Below, one piece after another: positions 28,282 through 37,244 of a stretch of 64,000 bases of DNA (within the stretch, counting starts at the first letter, position 1; every line of letters starts with the position of its first letter). The stretch comes from Maribacter sp. MMG018. Its GTDB lineage: Bacteria > Bacteroidota > Bacteroidia > Flavobacteriales > Flavobacteriaceae. The translations under genes and the position numbers were made by a program. The notes beneath the pieces were generated by a model, which was not told the DNA's origin, did not search any database, and saw only the letters and a list, made by a program, of their open reading frames with translations. Where the stretch lies: assembly GCF_018100785.1 (NCBI RefSeq), contig NZ_JAGJEC010000002.1, forward strand, positions 186,001 through 250,000, given 5' to 3'.

Positions 28282-28700
28282 ATTCAAAACATGTTATGAA
28301 CATATCTCTAAAATTATTGATTTAAACAAAAGCTTTGATAGCCCTTGTACGACTTATAAAACATGAAAAACGGAAGGTCTTTTATGGGGTGTCGTTGAAA
28401 AAATGTTAAAATTTTTCGAGGCAATTTATCGTTGTAAGAAAAAATAATTTTCTTGAGATGGAGCGAAAATAAATTTCCTCTTTTTGTCTGATTTTTGTCT
28501 TTATATAGTCGATTGTAAATAATTGAAAATCAATATTATGTAAAGGTGTTTTTTGATTTTAAAATCGATATTATTTTAGGGGGCGATTAGAATTGTTGAT
28601 AAAAGTGTTGAAAAACTTCGGGCGATGAACTTACATTGAAGGCTATAAAATTTGACCTTTATACCTCTCTTAGTAAGAACATCATTAACTTTTTTTTAAC
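28282..28700 (+). other. Divergent intergenic region; nrdB promoter region
   Basis: A very AT-rich stretch between the divergent stress island and nrdB. Two short perfect dyads stand out: ATTGA-AAA-TCAAT (28522-28534) and GATTTTAAAATC (28555-28566). The second is 27.5 bp upstream (centre to first T) of TAGAATTG at 28588-28595, a 7/8 match to TAnnTTTG. No NrdR-box pair was recognised. No gene is visible here. Confidence 0.45.
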
Positions 28701-29975
28701 ATGGAAATAACCGAAGTCATTAAAAGGGACTTTACCACAAAACCCTTTCACTTACACAAGATCACAAATGCAATTCTCAAGGCTATGACCGCTGTTGAAC
28801 ACGGTAGCCCTGGAGAAGCGGAAGAAATTTCCAAAAACGTGTATGCGGCCCTTTTGGAAAGAAAGAAGGCGGATGCAGCGTATAAACCTACGGTTGAGGA
28901 GGTGCAAGATTTTGTGGAGAACAAGTTGATGGAAGGCGGTTTTTTCGATGTTGCAAAGGCGTATATACTGTATCGTAACGAACAGGCGCAAAAAAGAAAG
29001 CCGAATATTTTTGAAAAGCGTGTAAACCTAAAACCTTACGAATATCCGGCCTTATATGAATATGTACCTGCGATAAGACATTCTTACTGGATCCATACGG
29101 AGTTCAATTTCACTAGTGACATACAGGACTTTAAGACGCGCTTGACGGATGTTGAACGCAGTGCCATCAAGAACACAATGTTGGCCATTTCACAAATAGA
29201 GGTAGCCGTAAAAAGCTTTTGGGGAGATATCTACCATAAGATGCCAAAACCAGAAATAGGTTCGGTAGGGGCCACCTTTGCCGAAAGTGAGGTAAGGCAC
29301 CACGATGCGTACTCGCACTTGTTGGAGATATTGGGGCTGAACGAAGAGTTTAAGACCCTAAAGAAGAAACCTGTTATAATGAAAAGGGTGCATTATTTGG
29401 AAACGGCCCTTAAGAATGCTAAGAGTGAAGACAATCAAGAATATTCGGAATCTATTTTATTGTTCTCTTTGTTTATAGAGCACGTATCGTTGTTTTCCCA
29501 GTTCTTGATCATAATGGCCTTCAACAAATACAAGAATATGTTGAAGGGTATTTCCAATGTGGTGGAGGCCACTTCAAAAGAAGAGCAGATCCATGGTGAT
29601 TTTGGTATCGACATCATCAACATTATAAAAGATGAAAATCCGGAGTGGTTCGATGCGGAATACCATAAAATGATCCAAGATATGTGTAAAGAGGCCTTTT
29701 CTTCTGAAAGCGATATCATAGATTGGATATTTGAGGCCGGGGAGCTCGACTTCTTGCCAAAAGTATTGGTGAAAGAATTTATTAAAAAGAGGTTCAACGA
29801 TTCGTTGAACAGTATAGGTATCGATAAGATATTCGAAGTAGACGAGGGGCTGTTGGCCCAGACCGAATGGTTTGATGACGAAATCATCGGAACGAAACAT
29901 GGCGATTTCTTCGTAAAACGCTCTATCAATTATAGTAAAAGAACACAAAGTATAACCAGCGACGACTTATTTTAA
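28701..29975 (+). CDS. nrdB: Class I ribonucleotide reductase beta subunit with N-terminal ATP-cone
   Basis: A 424-residue radical-generating subunit. Residues 1-95 are an ATP-cone (VIKRDFTTKPFHLHKITNAI), normally found on NrdA. The ferritin-like domain follows with metal ligands visible as Glu167, Glu197 and His200 (ESEVRHHDAY), Glu260, and Glu295/His298 (EEQIH). Tyr204 occupies the position of the E. coli radical Tyr122, seven residues after the first-sphere Glu. This architecture is that of the Leeuwenhoekiella blandensis enzyme, in which dATP binding to the NrdB cone shuts the enzyme off and the cofactor is dimanganese. The stop codon is immediately followed by the nrdA ATG, so the two are strictly coupled. 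Confidence 0.96.
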   Translation: MEITEVIKRDFTTKPFHLHKITNAILKAMTAVEHGSPGEAEEISKNVYAALLERKKADAAYKPTVEEVQDFVENKLMEGGFFDVAKAYILYRNEQAQKRKPNIFEKRVNLKPYEYPALYEYVPAIRHSYWIHTEFNFTSDIQDFKTRLTDVERSAIKNTMLAISQIEVAVKSFWGDIYHKMPKPEIGSVGATFAESEVRHHDAYSHLLEILGLNEEFKTLKKKPVIMKRVHYLETALKNAKSEDNQEYSESILLFSLFIEHVSLFSQFLIIMAFNKYKNMLKGISNVVEATSKEEQIHGDFGIDIINIIKDENPEWFDAEYHKMIQDMCKEAFSSESDIIDWIFEAGELDFLPKVLVKEFIKKRFNDSLNSIGIDKIFEVDEGLLAQTEWFDDEIIGTKHGDFFVKRSINYSKRTQSITSDDLF

Positions 29976-31772
29976 ATGAACGATTCAAAATTAAATTTAG
30001 AAAACAGCCTACAAGAAGAAACCGTATTGAATGGTTCTGAACAACTAGTACAAGCTAGAAAAGAAGCCCTTAAAAACTTGGCTGGCGAAAAAGAGGAAGG
30101 CTTTAAATGGTTAAACGACCATAGCCGTAATTTCTTGGCCTCAGGTTACCTTACAAAAGGGGTTACCCCAGAGGAGCGTATTCGTGAAATTGCCGATAGG
30201 GCGGAGAGCATTTTAAATATCCCAGGATTTTCAGACAAGTTTTATGGTTATATGAGTGAAGGTTTCTACTCATTGGCTTCACCTGTCTGGTCCAATTTTG
30301 GAAAAGAAAGAGGATTGCCAATTAGCTGTTTTGGATCACATATAGACGATGATATGGGGAATATTCTATATACCCAATCAGAAGTCGGTATGATGTCTAA
30401 ACTAGGTGGCGGTACCTCTGGGTATTTTGGTAAGATAAGACACCGTGGCGCCGAAGTAAAAAATAACGGTCAGGCATCGGGTGCCGTACATATCATGCAA
30501 CTTTTTGAGTCTATGGTAGATGTCGTAAGCCAAGGGTCTGTACGTCGTGGACGTTTTTCACCATACTTGCCGGTAGAGCATCCGGATATTGAGGAATTCT
30601 TGGAAATCGGTACCGAAGGTAACCCGATACAAGAGCTTACCCATGGTGTTACCGTAACCAATGATTGGATGCAGGAAATGGTGGACGGTGATGTTAAAAA
30701 GAGATCTATCTGGGCCAAGGTATTACAACGTAGGGGAGAAATGGGATACCCATATATCTTCTTTAAAGATAACGCTAACAACGGTGCTGCCGATGTTTAT
30801 AGAGATAAGGATCTTCCTATATATGCAAGTAACCTTTGTACAGAGATCATGTTGCCATCCAACGATAACTGGTCGTTCGTATGTGTACTATCTTCTGTAA
30901 ACCTATTGCATTACGATAAATGGAAAGATACGGATGCCGTTGAGACCATGGTTTTCTTCTTGGATGCCGTTATTACCGAATTCTGTGAGAAATTGGAGGC
31001 CTATCGTGATTCGGACAACCGTGAAGACCGTCAGACCTTCTTGTTCATGGAGCGTGCCTATAACTTTGCAAAAGACAACCGTGCATTAGGATTGGGTGTT
31101 TTAGGATGGCACTCGTTGCTACAGTCAAAAATGTTGCCTTTTGACAGTCAGGAAGCCTATAACCTGAACAGTGAAATATTTAAGACCCTTAAGGAAAAAT
31201 CGTACAGTGCTTCAGAAGATTTGGCAAAGCGGTTCGGAGAGCCAGAAGTTTTAAAAGGATATGGCAGACGTAACGCTACCTTGAACGCGATTGCACCGAC
31301 CACATCATCGGCATTTATCTTAGGGCAGGTGTCACAGGGTATAGAGCCAATTTGGTCCAACACCTATGTTAAGGATATTGCCAAGGTGAAAACAACGATC
31401 AGAAACCCTTATTTGGAAGAGCTTTTAGAGAAAAAAGGAAAGAATACCACCGAGGTATGGAGAAGTATCCGTGATTTTGACGGTTCTGTACAGCACTTGG
31501 ATTTCTTAACGGATGAAGAGAAAGATGTATTTAAGACCTACTCGGAAATAGACCAAATGGATATTATCTATCAGGCGGCCAACAGGCAAAACCACATAGA
31601 CCAAGGTCAGTCCGTAAATATTATCATACATCCAGAAATGCCGGTAAAAGAGATCAATAAGATTCACGTAACCGCATGGAAGCTGGGATTAAAATCACTT
31701 TATTACCAGCACAGTATGAATGCGGCACAAAAATTCAAGCAAAAGAAAGATTGTGCAAGCTGCGAAGCTTAA
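29976..31772 (+). CDS. nrdA: Class I ribonucleotide reductase alpha (catalytic) subunit, ATP-cone absent
   Basis: A 598-residue catalytic subunit that converts ribonucleoside diphosphates to deoxy forms. The redox pair is Cys118 (PISCFG) and Cys303 (FVCVLSS), and the active-site triad Asn286, Cys288, Glu290 is in SNLCTEI. The C-terminal swinging pair is Cys593/Cys596 (CASC). It lacks the N-terminal ATP-cone present in E. coli NrdA and begins almost directly with the barrel-preceding helical domain; overall activity control has evidently moved to NrdB. It directly abuts nrdB and is followed by a strong terminator, so nrdBA is a two-gene operon. Confidence 0.97.
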   Translation: MNDSKLNLENSLQEETVLNGSEQLVQARKEALKNLAGEKEEGFKWLNDHSRNFLASGYLTKGVTPEERIREIADRAESILNIPGFSDKFYGYMSEGFYSLASPVWSNFGKERGLPISCFGSHIDDDMGNILYTQSEVGMMSKLGGGTSGYFGKIRHRGAEVKNNGQASGAVHIMQLFESMVDVVSQGSVRRGRFSPYLPVEHPDIEEFLEIGTEGNPIQELTHGVTVTNDWMQEMVDGDVKKRSIWAKVLQRRGEMGYPYIFFKDNANNGAADVYRDKDLPIYASNLCTEIMLPSNDNWSFVCVLSSVNLLHYDKWKDTDAVETMVFFLDAVITEFCEKLEAYRDSDNREDRQTFLFMERAYNFAKDNRALGLGVLGWHSLLQSKMLPFDSQEAYNLNSEIFKTLKEKSYSASEDLAKRFGEPEVLKGYGRRNATLNAIAPTTSSAFILGQVSQGIEPIWSNTYVKDIAKVKTTIRNPYLEELLEKKGKNTTEVWRSIRDFDGSVQHLDFLTDEEKDVFKTYSEIDQMDIIYQAANRQNHIDQGQSVNIIIHPEMPVKEINKIHVTAWKLGLKSLYYQHSMNAAQKFKQKKDCASCEA

Positions 31773-31796
31773 TCCCATAATAGTGGAACAATAATT

Positions 31797-31827
31797 AAAA
31801 AGTCCGGCCATTTCGCCGGACTTTTTT
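31797..31827 (+). terminator. Rho-independent terminator after nrdBA
   Basis: Stem AGTCCGGC (31801-31808) with GCCGGACT (31815-31822), 6-nt loop CATTTC, extended by A/T pairs and a T-tract. It lies 25 bp after the nrdA stop. Confidence 0.9.
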
Positions 31828-31999
31828 CTATTAGTGGTCAAAAAACTAAATATTCCATTAAATTTAGTCCTGCAAAGTATTTATCAAAAAAAGCCGAAGT
31901 CGTATTTTAAGAAAATTGGAGCAGCGGTACCCTTGTAGCAGAAGATGTAAACGGTAAAGATTGCCGAAATAAAGAAAGAGGTATTGTTTTGTCCGATAA

Positions 32000-33868
32000 A
32001 TGAAACCCATGGAACAGCATAGACCAACGGCGTTGGAGACGCCTTTTGTACCGGTAACCACCATTCCCATAGCTATAGAAAAAAAGGTCGATGGCGAGGG
32101 CACCGTGTACCTAAGATGCAAAGAGGCATTGGAGCCACACCCAATAAAAATGACCGACCGTTTAAGGTATTGGGCAGAGAAAACACCAAAAACGGTGTTT
32201 TTGGCACAAAGGGGAAAAGACGGTACCTGGGAAAAACTGACCTATGCCGAAGCTTGGGAAAAAGTACAACACTTGGCACAATATATATTACAGGGCAATG
32301 CCTCTGTAGAGCGGCCCATTGCCATACTTTCCGGTAACAGTATAGAACATGCGCTATTGTCTATGGCGGCCATGCATGTGGGTATACCGTATGCACCTAT
32401 CAGTCCGGCATATGCATTAAAATCTACCAGTTATGAGAAGCTGTCGCATTGTATAAAAAAGCTGACTCCGGGTCTTGTTTTTGTGCAGGACGGGGCCATT
32501 TTTGAAAAAGCGATACAGGCCGTAGCACCCGATATACCCTTGTTAACCGTAAAAAATGCCTTACCGGGCGCTACGAGCTTCGAAGCCATTTTAGATACCC
32601 CGGTCTCTAAAGATGTAGAGGCCGCGAACAAGAAAATCGGAAAGGATACCATTGCAAAAATTCTGTTTACCTCGGGGTCTACGGGGCTTCCCAAAGGGGT
32701 TATAAACACTCATGGCAATATTACCACCAACTGGCAGCAGATTACCCAAATATTTCCTTTTTTTAAGAACGGTGGCCTGCAGTTAATGGACTGGCTGCCA
32801 TGGAACCATACCTTTGGCGGCAACCATAATTTTGGATTGATACTTCACAATGGCGGTACGTTGTACATAGATGAAGGCAATCCAACACCGCAAGGGGTTA
32901 AGCAGACTATAAAAAACCTAAAGGATTTTGCGCCAACGGTTTACTTCAATGTACCTAAAGGTTTTGAAGAGCTATTACCACATTTACAGGAAGATACGGA
33001 ACTCAGGGAACTGTTCTTCTCAAGATTGAAAATGCTTTTTTATGGCGGTGCCAGTATGGAGCAGCATGTATGGGACAGGTTAGATGAATTGGCCTTGATG
33101 ACCATTGGAAAAAAGATACTTATTTCCTCTGGATATGGAATGACCGAGGCAAGTCCGTCGGTGATGTTCAATATACGGTACCAGAGTATGTCCGGGGCCT
33201 TGGATGTTCCAGTTCCCGGTTTAGATCTAAAGCTGGTTCCCCACGGCGATAAGTACGAGGCAAGGTTCAAGGGGGGCAATTTAACGCCCGGTTATTGGCG
33301 AAACCAAGAAGCCACCAATGCGGCCTTTGATGAAGAGGGATTTTATAAAACCGGGGATGCCCTAAAATTTGTAGATGATGCCGACGCCAATGCAGGATTG
33401 CTCTTTAACGGTAGGATTACCGAAAATTTTAAACTGAGCACGGGCACATGGGTAAACGTGGGCATTTTAAGGTCTCATCTCATTACCATGGGCCAAGGGG
33501 TTATTAAAGATGCCGTAATCACCGGCCACGGTAAAGATTACCTAGGTGCCATATTGATTCCTGATTTCCATGGCTGTAAAAAATTGGTCAAGAATGGCGA
33601 GGAGCTGCCATTGGAGAAACTGATCTGTTGCAAAGAGGTAGAACTATTTTTACAACAATTGCTGGACACTATGGGCAAGAATAGTACCGGAAGCTCTACC
33701 AAGATAAAACGCGCGTTATTTGCCGATTTTGAACTATCTACCGATAAGGGCGAGGTGACGGACAAAGGTTCTATAAACCAAGCCTCCATTTTAACCCATA
33801 GAAAGGTATATGTAGAGAAAATATATAGTGAAACGCTGTTGCCGGGTGTGTTGGAGGCCCAACACTGA
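32000..33868 (+). CDS. AMP-forming acyl-CoA synthetase, feruloyl-CoA synthetase-like
   Basis: A 622-residue member of the ANL superfamily. The phosphate-binding loop TSGSTGLPKG, the A5 segment GYGMTEASP and the A8-type hinge FNGRITENFKLSTGTWV are clear. The length, the DWLPWNHTFGGNHNFG segment and the hinge resemble the feruloyl-CoA synthase branch (FCS) rather than fatty-acyl or acetyl-CoA synthetases. It would activate an aromatic or medium acyl carboxylate as CoA thioester in the cytoplasm. It is followed by a Crp/Fnr regulator 145 bp downstream and a pirin gene. No enoyl-CoA hydratase/aldolase partner is present, so use in ferulate degradation cannot be concluded. Confidence 0.83.
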   Translation: MKPMEQHRPTALETPFVPVTTIPIAIEKKVDGEGTVYLRCKEALEPHPIKMTDRLRYWAEKTPKTVFLAQRGKDGTWEKLTYAEAWEKVQHLAQYILQGNASVERPIAILSGNSIEHALLSMAAMHVGIPYAPISPAYALKSTSYEKLSHCIKKLTPGLVFVQDGAIFEKAIQAVAPDIPLLTVKNALPGATSFEAILDTPVSKDVEAANKKIGKDTIAKILFTSGSTGLPKGVINTHGNITTNWQQITQIFPFFKNGGLQLMDWLPWNHTFGGNHNFGLILHNGGTLYIDEGNPTPQGVKQTIKNLKDFAPTVYFNVPKGFEELLPHLQEDTELRELFFSRLKMLFYGGASMEQHVWDRLDELALMTIGKKILISSGYGMTEASPSVMFNIRYQSMSGALDVPVPGLDLKLVPHGDKYEARFKGGNLTPGYWRNQEATNAAFDEEGFYKTGDALKFVDDADANAGLLFNGRITENFKLSTGTWVNVGILRSHLITMGQGVIKDAVITGHGKDYLGAILIPDFHGCKKLVKNGEELPLEKLICCKEVELFLQQLLDTMGKNSTGSSTKIKRALFADFELSTDKGEVTDKGSINQASILTHRKVYVEKIYSETLLPGVLEAQH

Positions 33869-34012
33869 TCGGCCGGATCATTAATATATTATTCGTCCAT
33901 AGGTACAAGGGCGATAGGCAACTAGGGTAGTACAACTATAAAATACCTATTTTTAATAGCGACAACGAATGGCGTTTTATAGGCCTGGTAACAAAAAAAT
34001 ATAACTATTCAC

Positions 34013-34606
34013 ATGAACGGTCTTCACCTAAAGACATTTTTGACCTCTAACCTAGATGTAGACGAGGAAGAAATAGACTCGTTGGTAGCCAATTGCAGGG
34101 TAATGCAGGTAAATAAAGAGACCTTTCTATTGCAAAAGGGAGAGCATTGCAGGCATACGTTCTTTGTTGAAAAGGGGTTGTTGCGCCAATATTCCATTGA
34201 TGAGCGTGGCAAGGAGCATATTTTATCCTTTGCACCCGAAAATTGGTTTGTGACCGATCGTGAAAGTGCCTATTTCAACCAACCTTCGGCTTATTATATA
34301 CAGGCCTTGGAAGATAGTCATGTGGTGCTGATAGACGATGACTTTATACAGCGGCTATCACAGAAAATCCCCAAATTCACCGAATTTAATAATAGATTGC
34401 TCCACAATCACATACGGCAACAGCAGCATCGTATAAATCTATTGTTGAGTGCCGTTGCCGAAGACCGTTATTTACAGTTCGTGGCCATGTACCCCGATAT
34501 ACTTTTAAGGGTTCCGCAGGCAATGATAGCGTCATACTTGGGCATTACCCCCGAAAGCTTAAGCAGGGTACGCAAAGAATTGGCCCGTAAAAACAGTAAA
34601 CGGTAG
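34013..34606 (+). CDS. Crp/Fnr-family transcriptional regulator
   Basis: A 197-residue regulator with a cyclic-nucleotide-binding-type beta-roll (about 15-115, with FFVEKGLLRQYSIDERGKEH) and a C-terminal winged HTH (RVPQAMIASYLGITPESLSRVRKEL). No Cys cluster for an Fe-S centre is present, so it is not FNR proper; the cNMP phosphate-binding Arg is not evident, as in many Bacteroidota members of this type. It lies between the acyl-CoA synthetase and pirin genes in the same orientation and may control them. It is the only Crp/Fnr-type gene in the window, but I see no dyad of the stress-island kind near its start. Confidence 0.88.
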   Translation: MNGLHLKTFLTSNLDVDEEEIDSLVANCRVMQVNKETFLLQKGEHCRHTFFVEKGLLRQYSIDERGKEHILSFAPENWFVTDRESAYFNQPSAYYIQALEDSHVVLIDDDFIQRLSQKIPKFTEFNNRLLHNHIRQQQHRINLLLSAVAEDRYLQFVAMYPDILLRVPQAMIASYLGITPESLSRVRKELARKNSKR

Positions 34607-34674
34607 CTTCTTATCATACATCAATGCACGCCCGAAACCTGTACCGTATTTTTGGGGTATAAAATGATAAGGAT

Positions 34675-35553
34675 ATGAAAACTAGAACAGTAGAATTGGT
34701 CGCGGCCCCAAGAGAACCTCATTTTGTAGGTGATGGTTTTAGGGTACATAATTTTATTCCGAGCGGGTATCGGATGGATATGCAACGGATGAATCCGTTT
34801 ATACTATTGGATTATAATGCCACCTATAAATTTCCACCTTCCCCCACACCCAAAGGAGTAGGGGTACACCCTCACAGGGGGTTCGAGACGGTTACCATCG
34901 CCTATAAAGGTAGGGTGGCACACCACGACAGTAGTGGAGGAGGCGGTGTGATCGGAGAAGGGGACGTACAGTGGATGACTGCGGCAAGTGGGGTATTGCA
35001 CAAAGAATACCATGAAGAGGAATGGAGCAAGACCGGAGGAGACTTTCAGATGGTACAGTTATGGGTAAACCTACCCAAAAAGGATAAGATGAGTGCCCCA
35101 AAGTACCAAGCGATCAAAAATAGCGATATTGCCCGCCACCAATTGGCGAACAATGCGGGGTATATAGAGGTAATTGCGGGTGCTTTTGAAGATACAAAAG
35201 GAGTGGCCGCTACCTTTACCCCGATCCATATGTTCAATGCCAAGTTGAACAAGGGAGGCAAAGCTACTTTTAGCTTTCCGGCCCATTATAACACCGCTTT
35301 GCTGGTATTGGAAGGCGGTATTATGATCAATGGTGAAGAAGAGGTCCCCACGGACCATATGGCCCTTATGGCCAACGATGGCGAAACTTTTAAAATAGAG
35401 GCAAGCGATACAGCCGTGGTATTGGTGTTGAGCGGTGCCCCCCTAAATGAACCCATAGCGGCCCACGGCCCTTTTGTGATGAATACACGTGAAGAGTTGA
35501 AAGAAGCTTTTGAAGATTTTAATAATGGCAAATTTGGCTATTTAGAAGATTAA
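34675..35553 (+). CDS. Pirin-family bicupin protein
   Basis: A 292-residue pirin with the N-terminal metal site in VGVHPHRGFETVTIAY and the later His and Glu in ASGVLHKEYHEEEW, matching the Fe-binding ligands of pirins. Pirins act as quercetinases or as redox-sensing binding proteins; which applies here is not visible. It is 68 bp downstream of the Crp/Fnr gene and upstream of a terminator. Cytoplasmic, with no signal peptide. Confidence 0.92.
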   Translation: MKTRTVELVAAPREPHFVGDGFRVHNFIPSGYRMDMQRMNPFILLDYNATYKFPPSPTPKGVGVHPHRGFETVTIAYKGRVAHHDSSGGGGVIGEGDVQWMTAASGVLHKEYHEEEWSKTGGDFQMVQLWVNLPKKDKMSAPKYQAIKNSDIARHQLANNAGYIEVIAGAFEDTKGVAATFTPIHMFNAKLNKGGKATFSFPAHYNTALLVLEGGIMINGEEEVPTDHMALMANDGETFKIEASDTAVVLVLSGAPLNEPIAAHGPFVMNTREELKEAFEDFNNGKFGYLED

Positions 35554-35619
35554 TGATAAAAAAGGGTATGGCAAACAGGCTGTTACCGTAAGGGAAGGGC
35601 TGCTAAGTAAAATAGAAAT

Positions 35620-35658
35620 GCGTAGGTTTTTGAGAGATCAAGACCTGCGCTTTTTTTT
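35620..35658 (+). terminator. Rho-independent terminator after the pirin gene
   Basis: GCGTAGGT (35620-35627) pairs with ACCTGCGC (35643-35650), one G-U pair, followed by eight T. Confidence 0.8.
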
Positions 35659-36108
35659 GTGGGATAGCATTGGGCAATATTTTGGATTTCTTTGAATCGT
35701 TCTTTTGTTCGGAACTATGTATGAATATTGAACTTATGTTTTTAAGAACAGTAATAAGAGCGTTGTTGTTTTCAAGTGATTAAGCATGGTATAGTTGAAA
35801 AAATAGCCTCTAAAAGGTGGACATAAGAGATAGCTTTTAGGAGGTATTCTGCTATTCTGTAAGAAAATTTTGTAGGAATTTTTATTTTTTTTGTAAGAAT
35901 TTATATTTTTAAAGCATTGTATATGAATGGGTTATTGTTCATTTGGTCACTGAAGAGAGTAATTTATGACCATCCGACTTACGGAATACGATATAAACAC
36001 TGAATTTGACTCTAATAAAGTGAATACTTGGAAATTGCCCGGTCGTACAAAGCTGAAACAGCGACTTAAAATTCTGAAAGTAGGCATAACCTAAAAATTT
36101 AGAATACT
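35659..36108 (+). other. AT-rich intergenic region before the GLPGLI block
   Basis: About 450 bp with runs of T and no recognised regulatory site. It contains only the short frame described separately (35966-36094). The composition shifts here to a more AT-rich style that continues to about 39.9 kb. Confidence 0.5.
35966..36094 (+). CDS. Possible 42-residue small protein
   Basis: ATG at 35966 to TAA at 36092, beginning MTIRLTEYDINTEF and ending in a basic stretch (KQRLKILKVG). It ends 14 bp before the next gene. No similarity is recognised and there is no ribosome-binding site to support it, so it may be chance. Confidence 0.25.
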   Translation: MTIRLTEYDINTEFDSNKVNTWKLPGRTKLKQRLKILKVGIT

Positions 36109-36372
36109 ATGAAAAATGTATTTTTTGCTTTAGCCTTTGTGTTAGCGGGAACGTTTGCTTTTGCTTCAAATGGAAATACCTATGAAGACATAAGCTTTGA
36201 GAATGAGATTTTATTTGTAGGTGAAACAAATTATGATGCAAATGAATCTATTACTGTAGAATATGATTATAGCAAATGCTACTACCGTTTATGTGTTTAT
36301 CTGGCTGATGGCAGCAAAGTGTGTTCCGAATGGAGGGAAATTGACTGTAATGTTGTAATTGAAAAAAAGTAA
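36109..36372 (+). CDS. Small exported cysteine-containing protein of unknown function
   Basis: An 87-residue protein with a clear Sec signal peptide (MKNVFFALAFVLAGTFAFAS) and a short mature part with four cysteines (KCYYRLCVYL and KVCSEW...DC) that could form two disulfides. No family is recognised. It is followed by a terminator overlapping the upstream region of the GLPGLI gene, so it is probably expressed at a higher level than, or separately from, the genes behind it. Confidence 0.72.
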   Translation: MKNVFFALAFVLAGTFAFASNGNTYEDISFENEILFVGETNYDANESITVEYDYSKCYYRLCVYLADGSKVCSEWREIDCNVVIEKK

Positions 36373-36387
36373 GACTAATTTAATTAT

Positions 36388-36422
36388 AGCCCTTGCCATA
36401 AACTGATGGTGAGGGCTTTTTT
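36388..36422 (+). terminator. Terminator after the small exported protein
   Basis: AGCCCTTGCC (36388-36397) pairs with GGTGAGGGCT (36408-36417) with two wobble pairs, followed by six T. The ATG at 36406 lies within its loop, which argues that the GLPGLI gene starts at 36430 rather than there. Confidence 0.7.
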
Positions 36423-36429
36423 GAAAGTT

Positions 36430-37218
36430 ATGAAAGCAAAAATTATTTATTCGATTATTGTCACCTTGTTTTTAAACATTCTGGCTGCGCAAAATAAAAG
36501 TCAAATTAACGGAAAAATAACTTATGATTATATTCTAAAAACACCTGATGGTGATTTTGAAAGAAATTACAATTTATATTTTAACAGCAAAGAATCTTAT
36601 TATGAGGAAATTGTGCCTTATGACCTTAAAAGATCTACAATCTCCAAAGATGATGGAACTGAAGTGATATATTCAAGAAACACGAAGATTCCCCAGTTCT
36701 ATTATTTGAATAAAGATCAAGTAATGTTTTTCAGTGAAGTATTCGCAAACGAACATCTATTTACACAAGATGATGAAATAGATATAAAATGGACATTAAT
36801 TGAAGAAACAAAAAAAATTGGTGGATTTGAATGTGCCAAAGCGAAAGGCGAATTTCGAGGTAGAACATATATCAGTTGGTACGCAATTGACTTAACAATG
36901 CCTTACGGGCCTTGGAAATTATATGGATTGCCGGGTATTGTTCTCGAGGCATATGAAGAGACTGGTATGGCATATTTTTATGCCAAAAAAGTACAAATCC
37001 AAACTAATTTTGATACAAACTCGAATTATATTAAAAATAAAACCAAAGATTTAAAATTTGATAAAGCGCTTTCATTAGAGCAATATATTGAAATGCAAAA
37101 TAAGCTTACTATAGAATATTTTGAAAAACTCAGCAGTAGGCTTCCAAAGGGTTTTGGTCCTTTAAAGATTGATAAGGATTGTAAGGATTGTGGTCAAAAA
37201 CTTGAAATATTCGATTAA
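36430..37218 (+). CDS. GLPGLI-family exported protein
   Basis: A 262-residue protein with a signal peptide ending near NILAAQ. The family motif appears as YGLPGIVLEAYE, and the upstream part has the typical GKITYDYILKTPDG beta-strands and a C-terminal Cys pair (DKDCKDCG). GLPGLI proteins are specific to Bacteroidota and of unknown function, usually found next to a TonB-receptor-like barrel, as here (27 bp to the next gene). The first in-frame ATG at 36406 is rejected because it lies in a terminator. The gene is visibly more AT-rich than those in other parts of the window. Confidence 0.86.
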   Translation: MKAKIIYSIIVTLFLNILAAQNKSQINGKITYDYILKTPDGDFERNYNLYFNSKESYYEEIVPYDLKRSTISKDDGTEVIYSRNTKIPQFYYLNKDQVMFFSEVFANEHLFTQDDEIDIKWTLIEETKKIGGFECAKAKGEFRGRTYISWYAIDLTMPYGPWKLYGLPGIVLEAYEETGMAYFYAKKVQIQTNFDTNSNYIKNKTKDLKFDKALSLEQYIEMQNKLTIEYFEKLSSRLPKGFGPLKIDKDCKDCGQKLEIFD

Positions 37219-37244
37219 AATAAAACACTTACAAATATGCTTTC

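Noticed and set aside
28522-28566. Two dyads upstream of nrdB as NrdR boxes
   Set aside because: Their sequences (ATTGA-AAA-TCAAT and GATTTTAAAATC) do not match the NrdR consensus and they are in very AT-rich DNA where such palindromes arise easily; kept only as a note.
36406-36429. ATG at 36406 as start of the GLPGLI gene
   Set aside because: It lies in the loop of the terminator for the upstream gene, and the signal peptide is complete from 36430.
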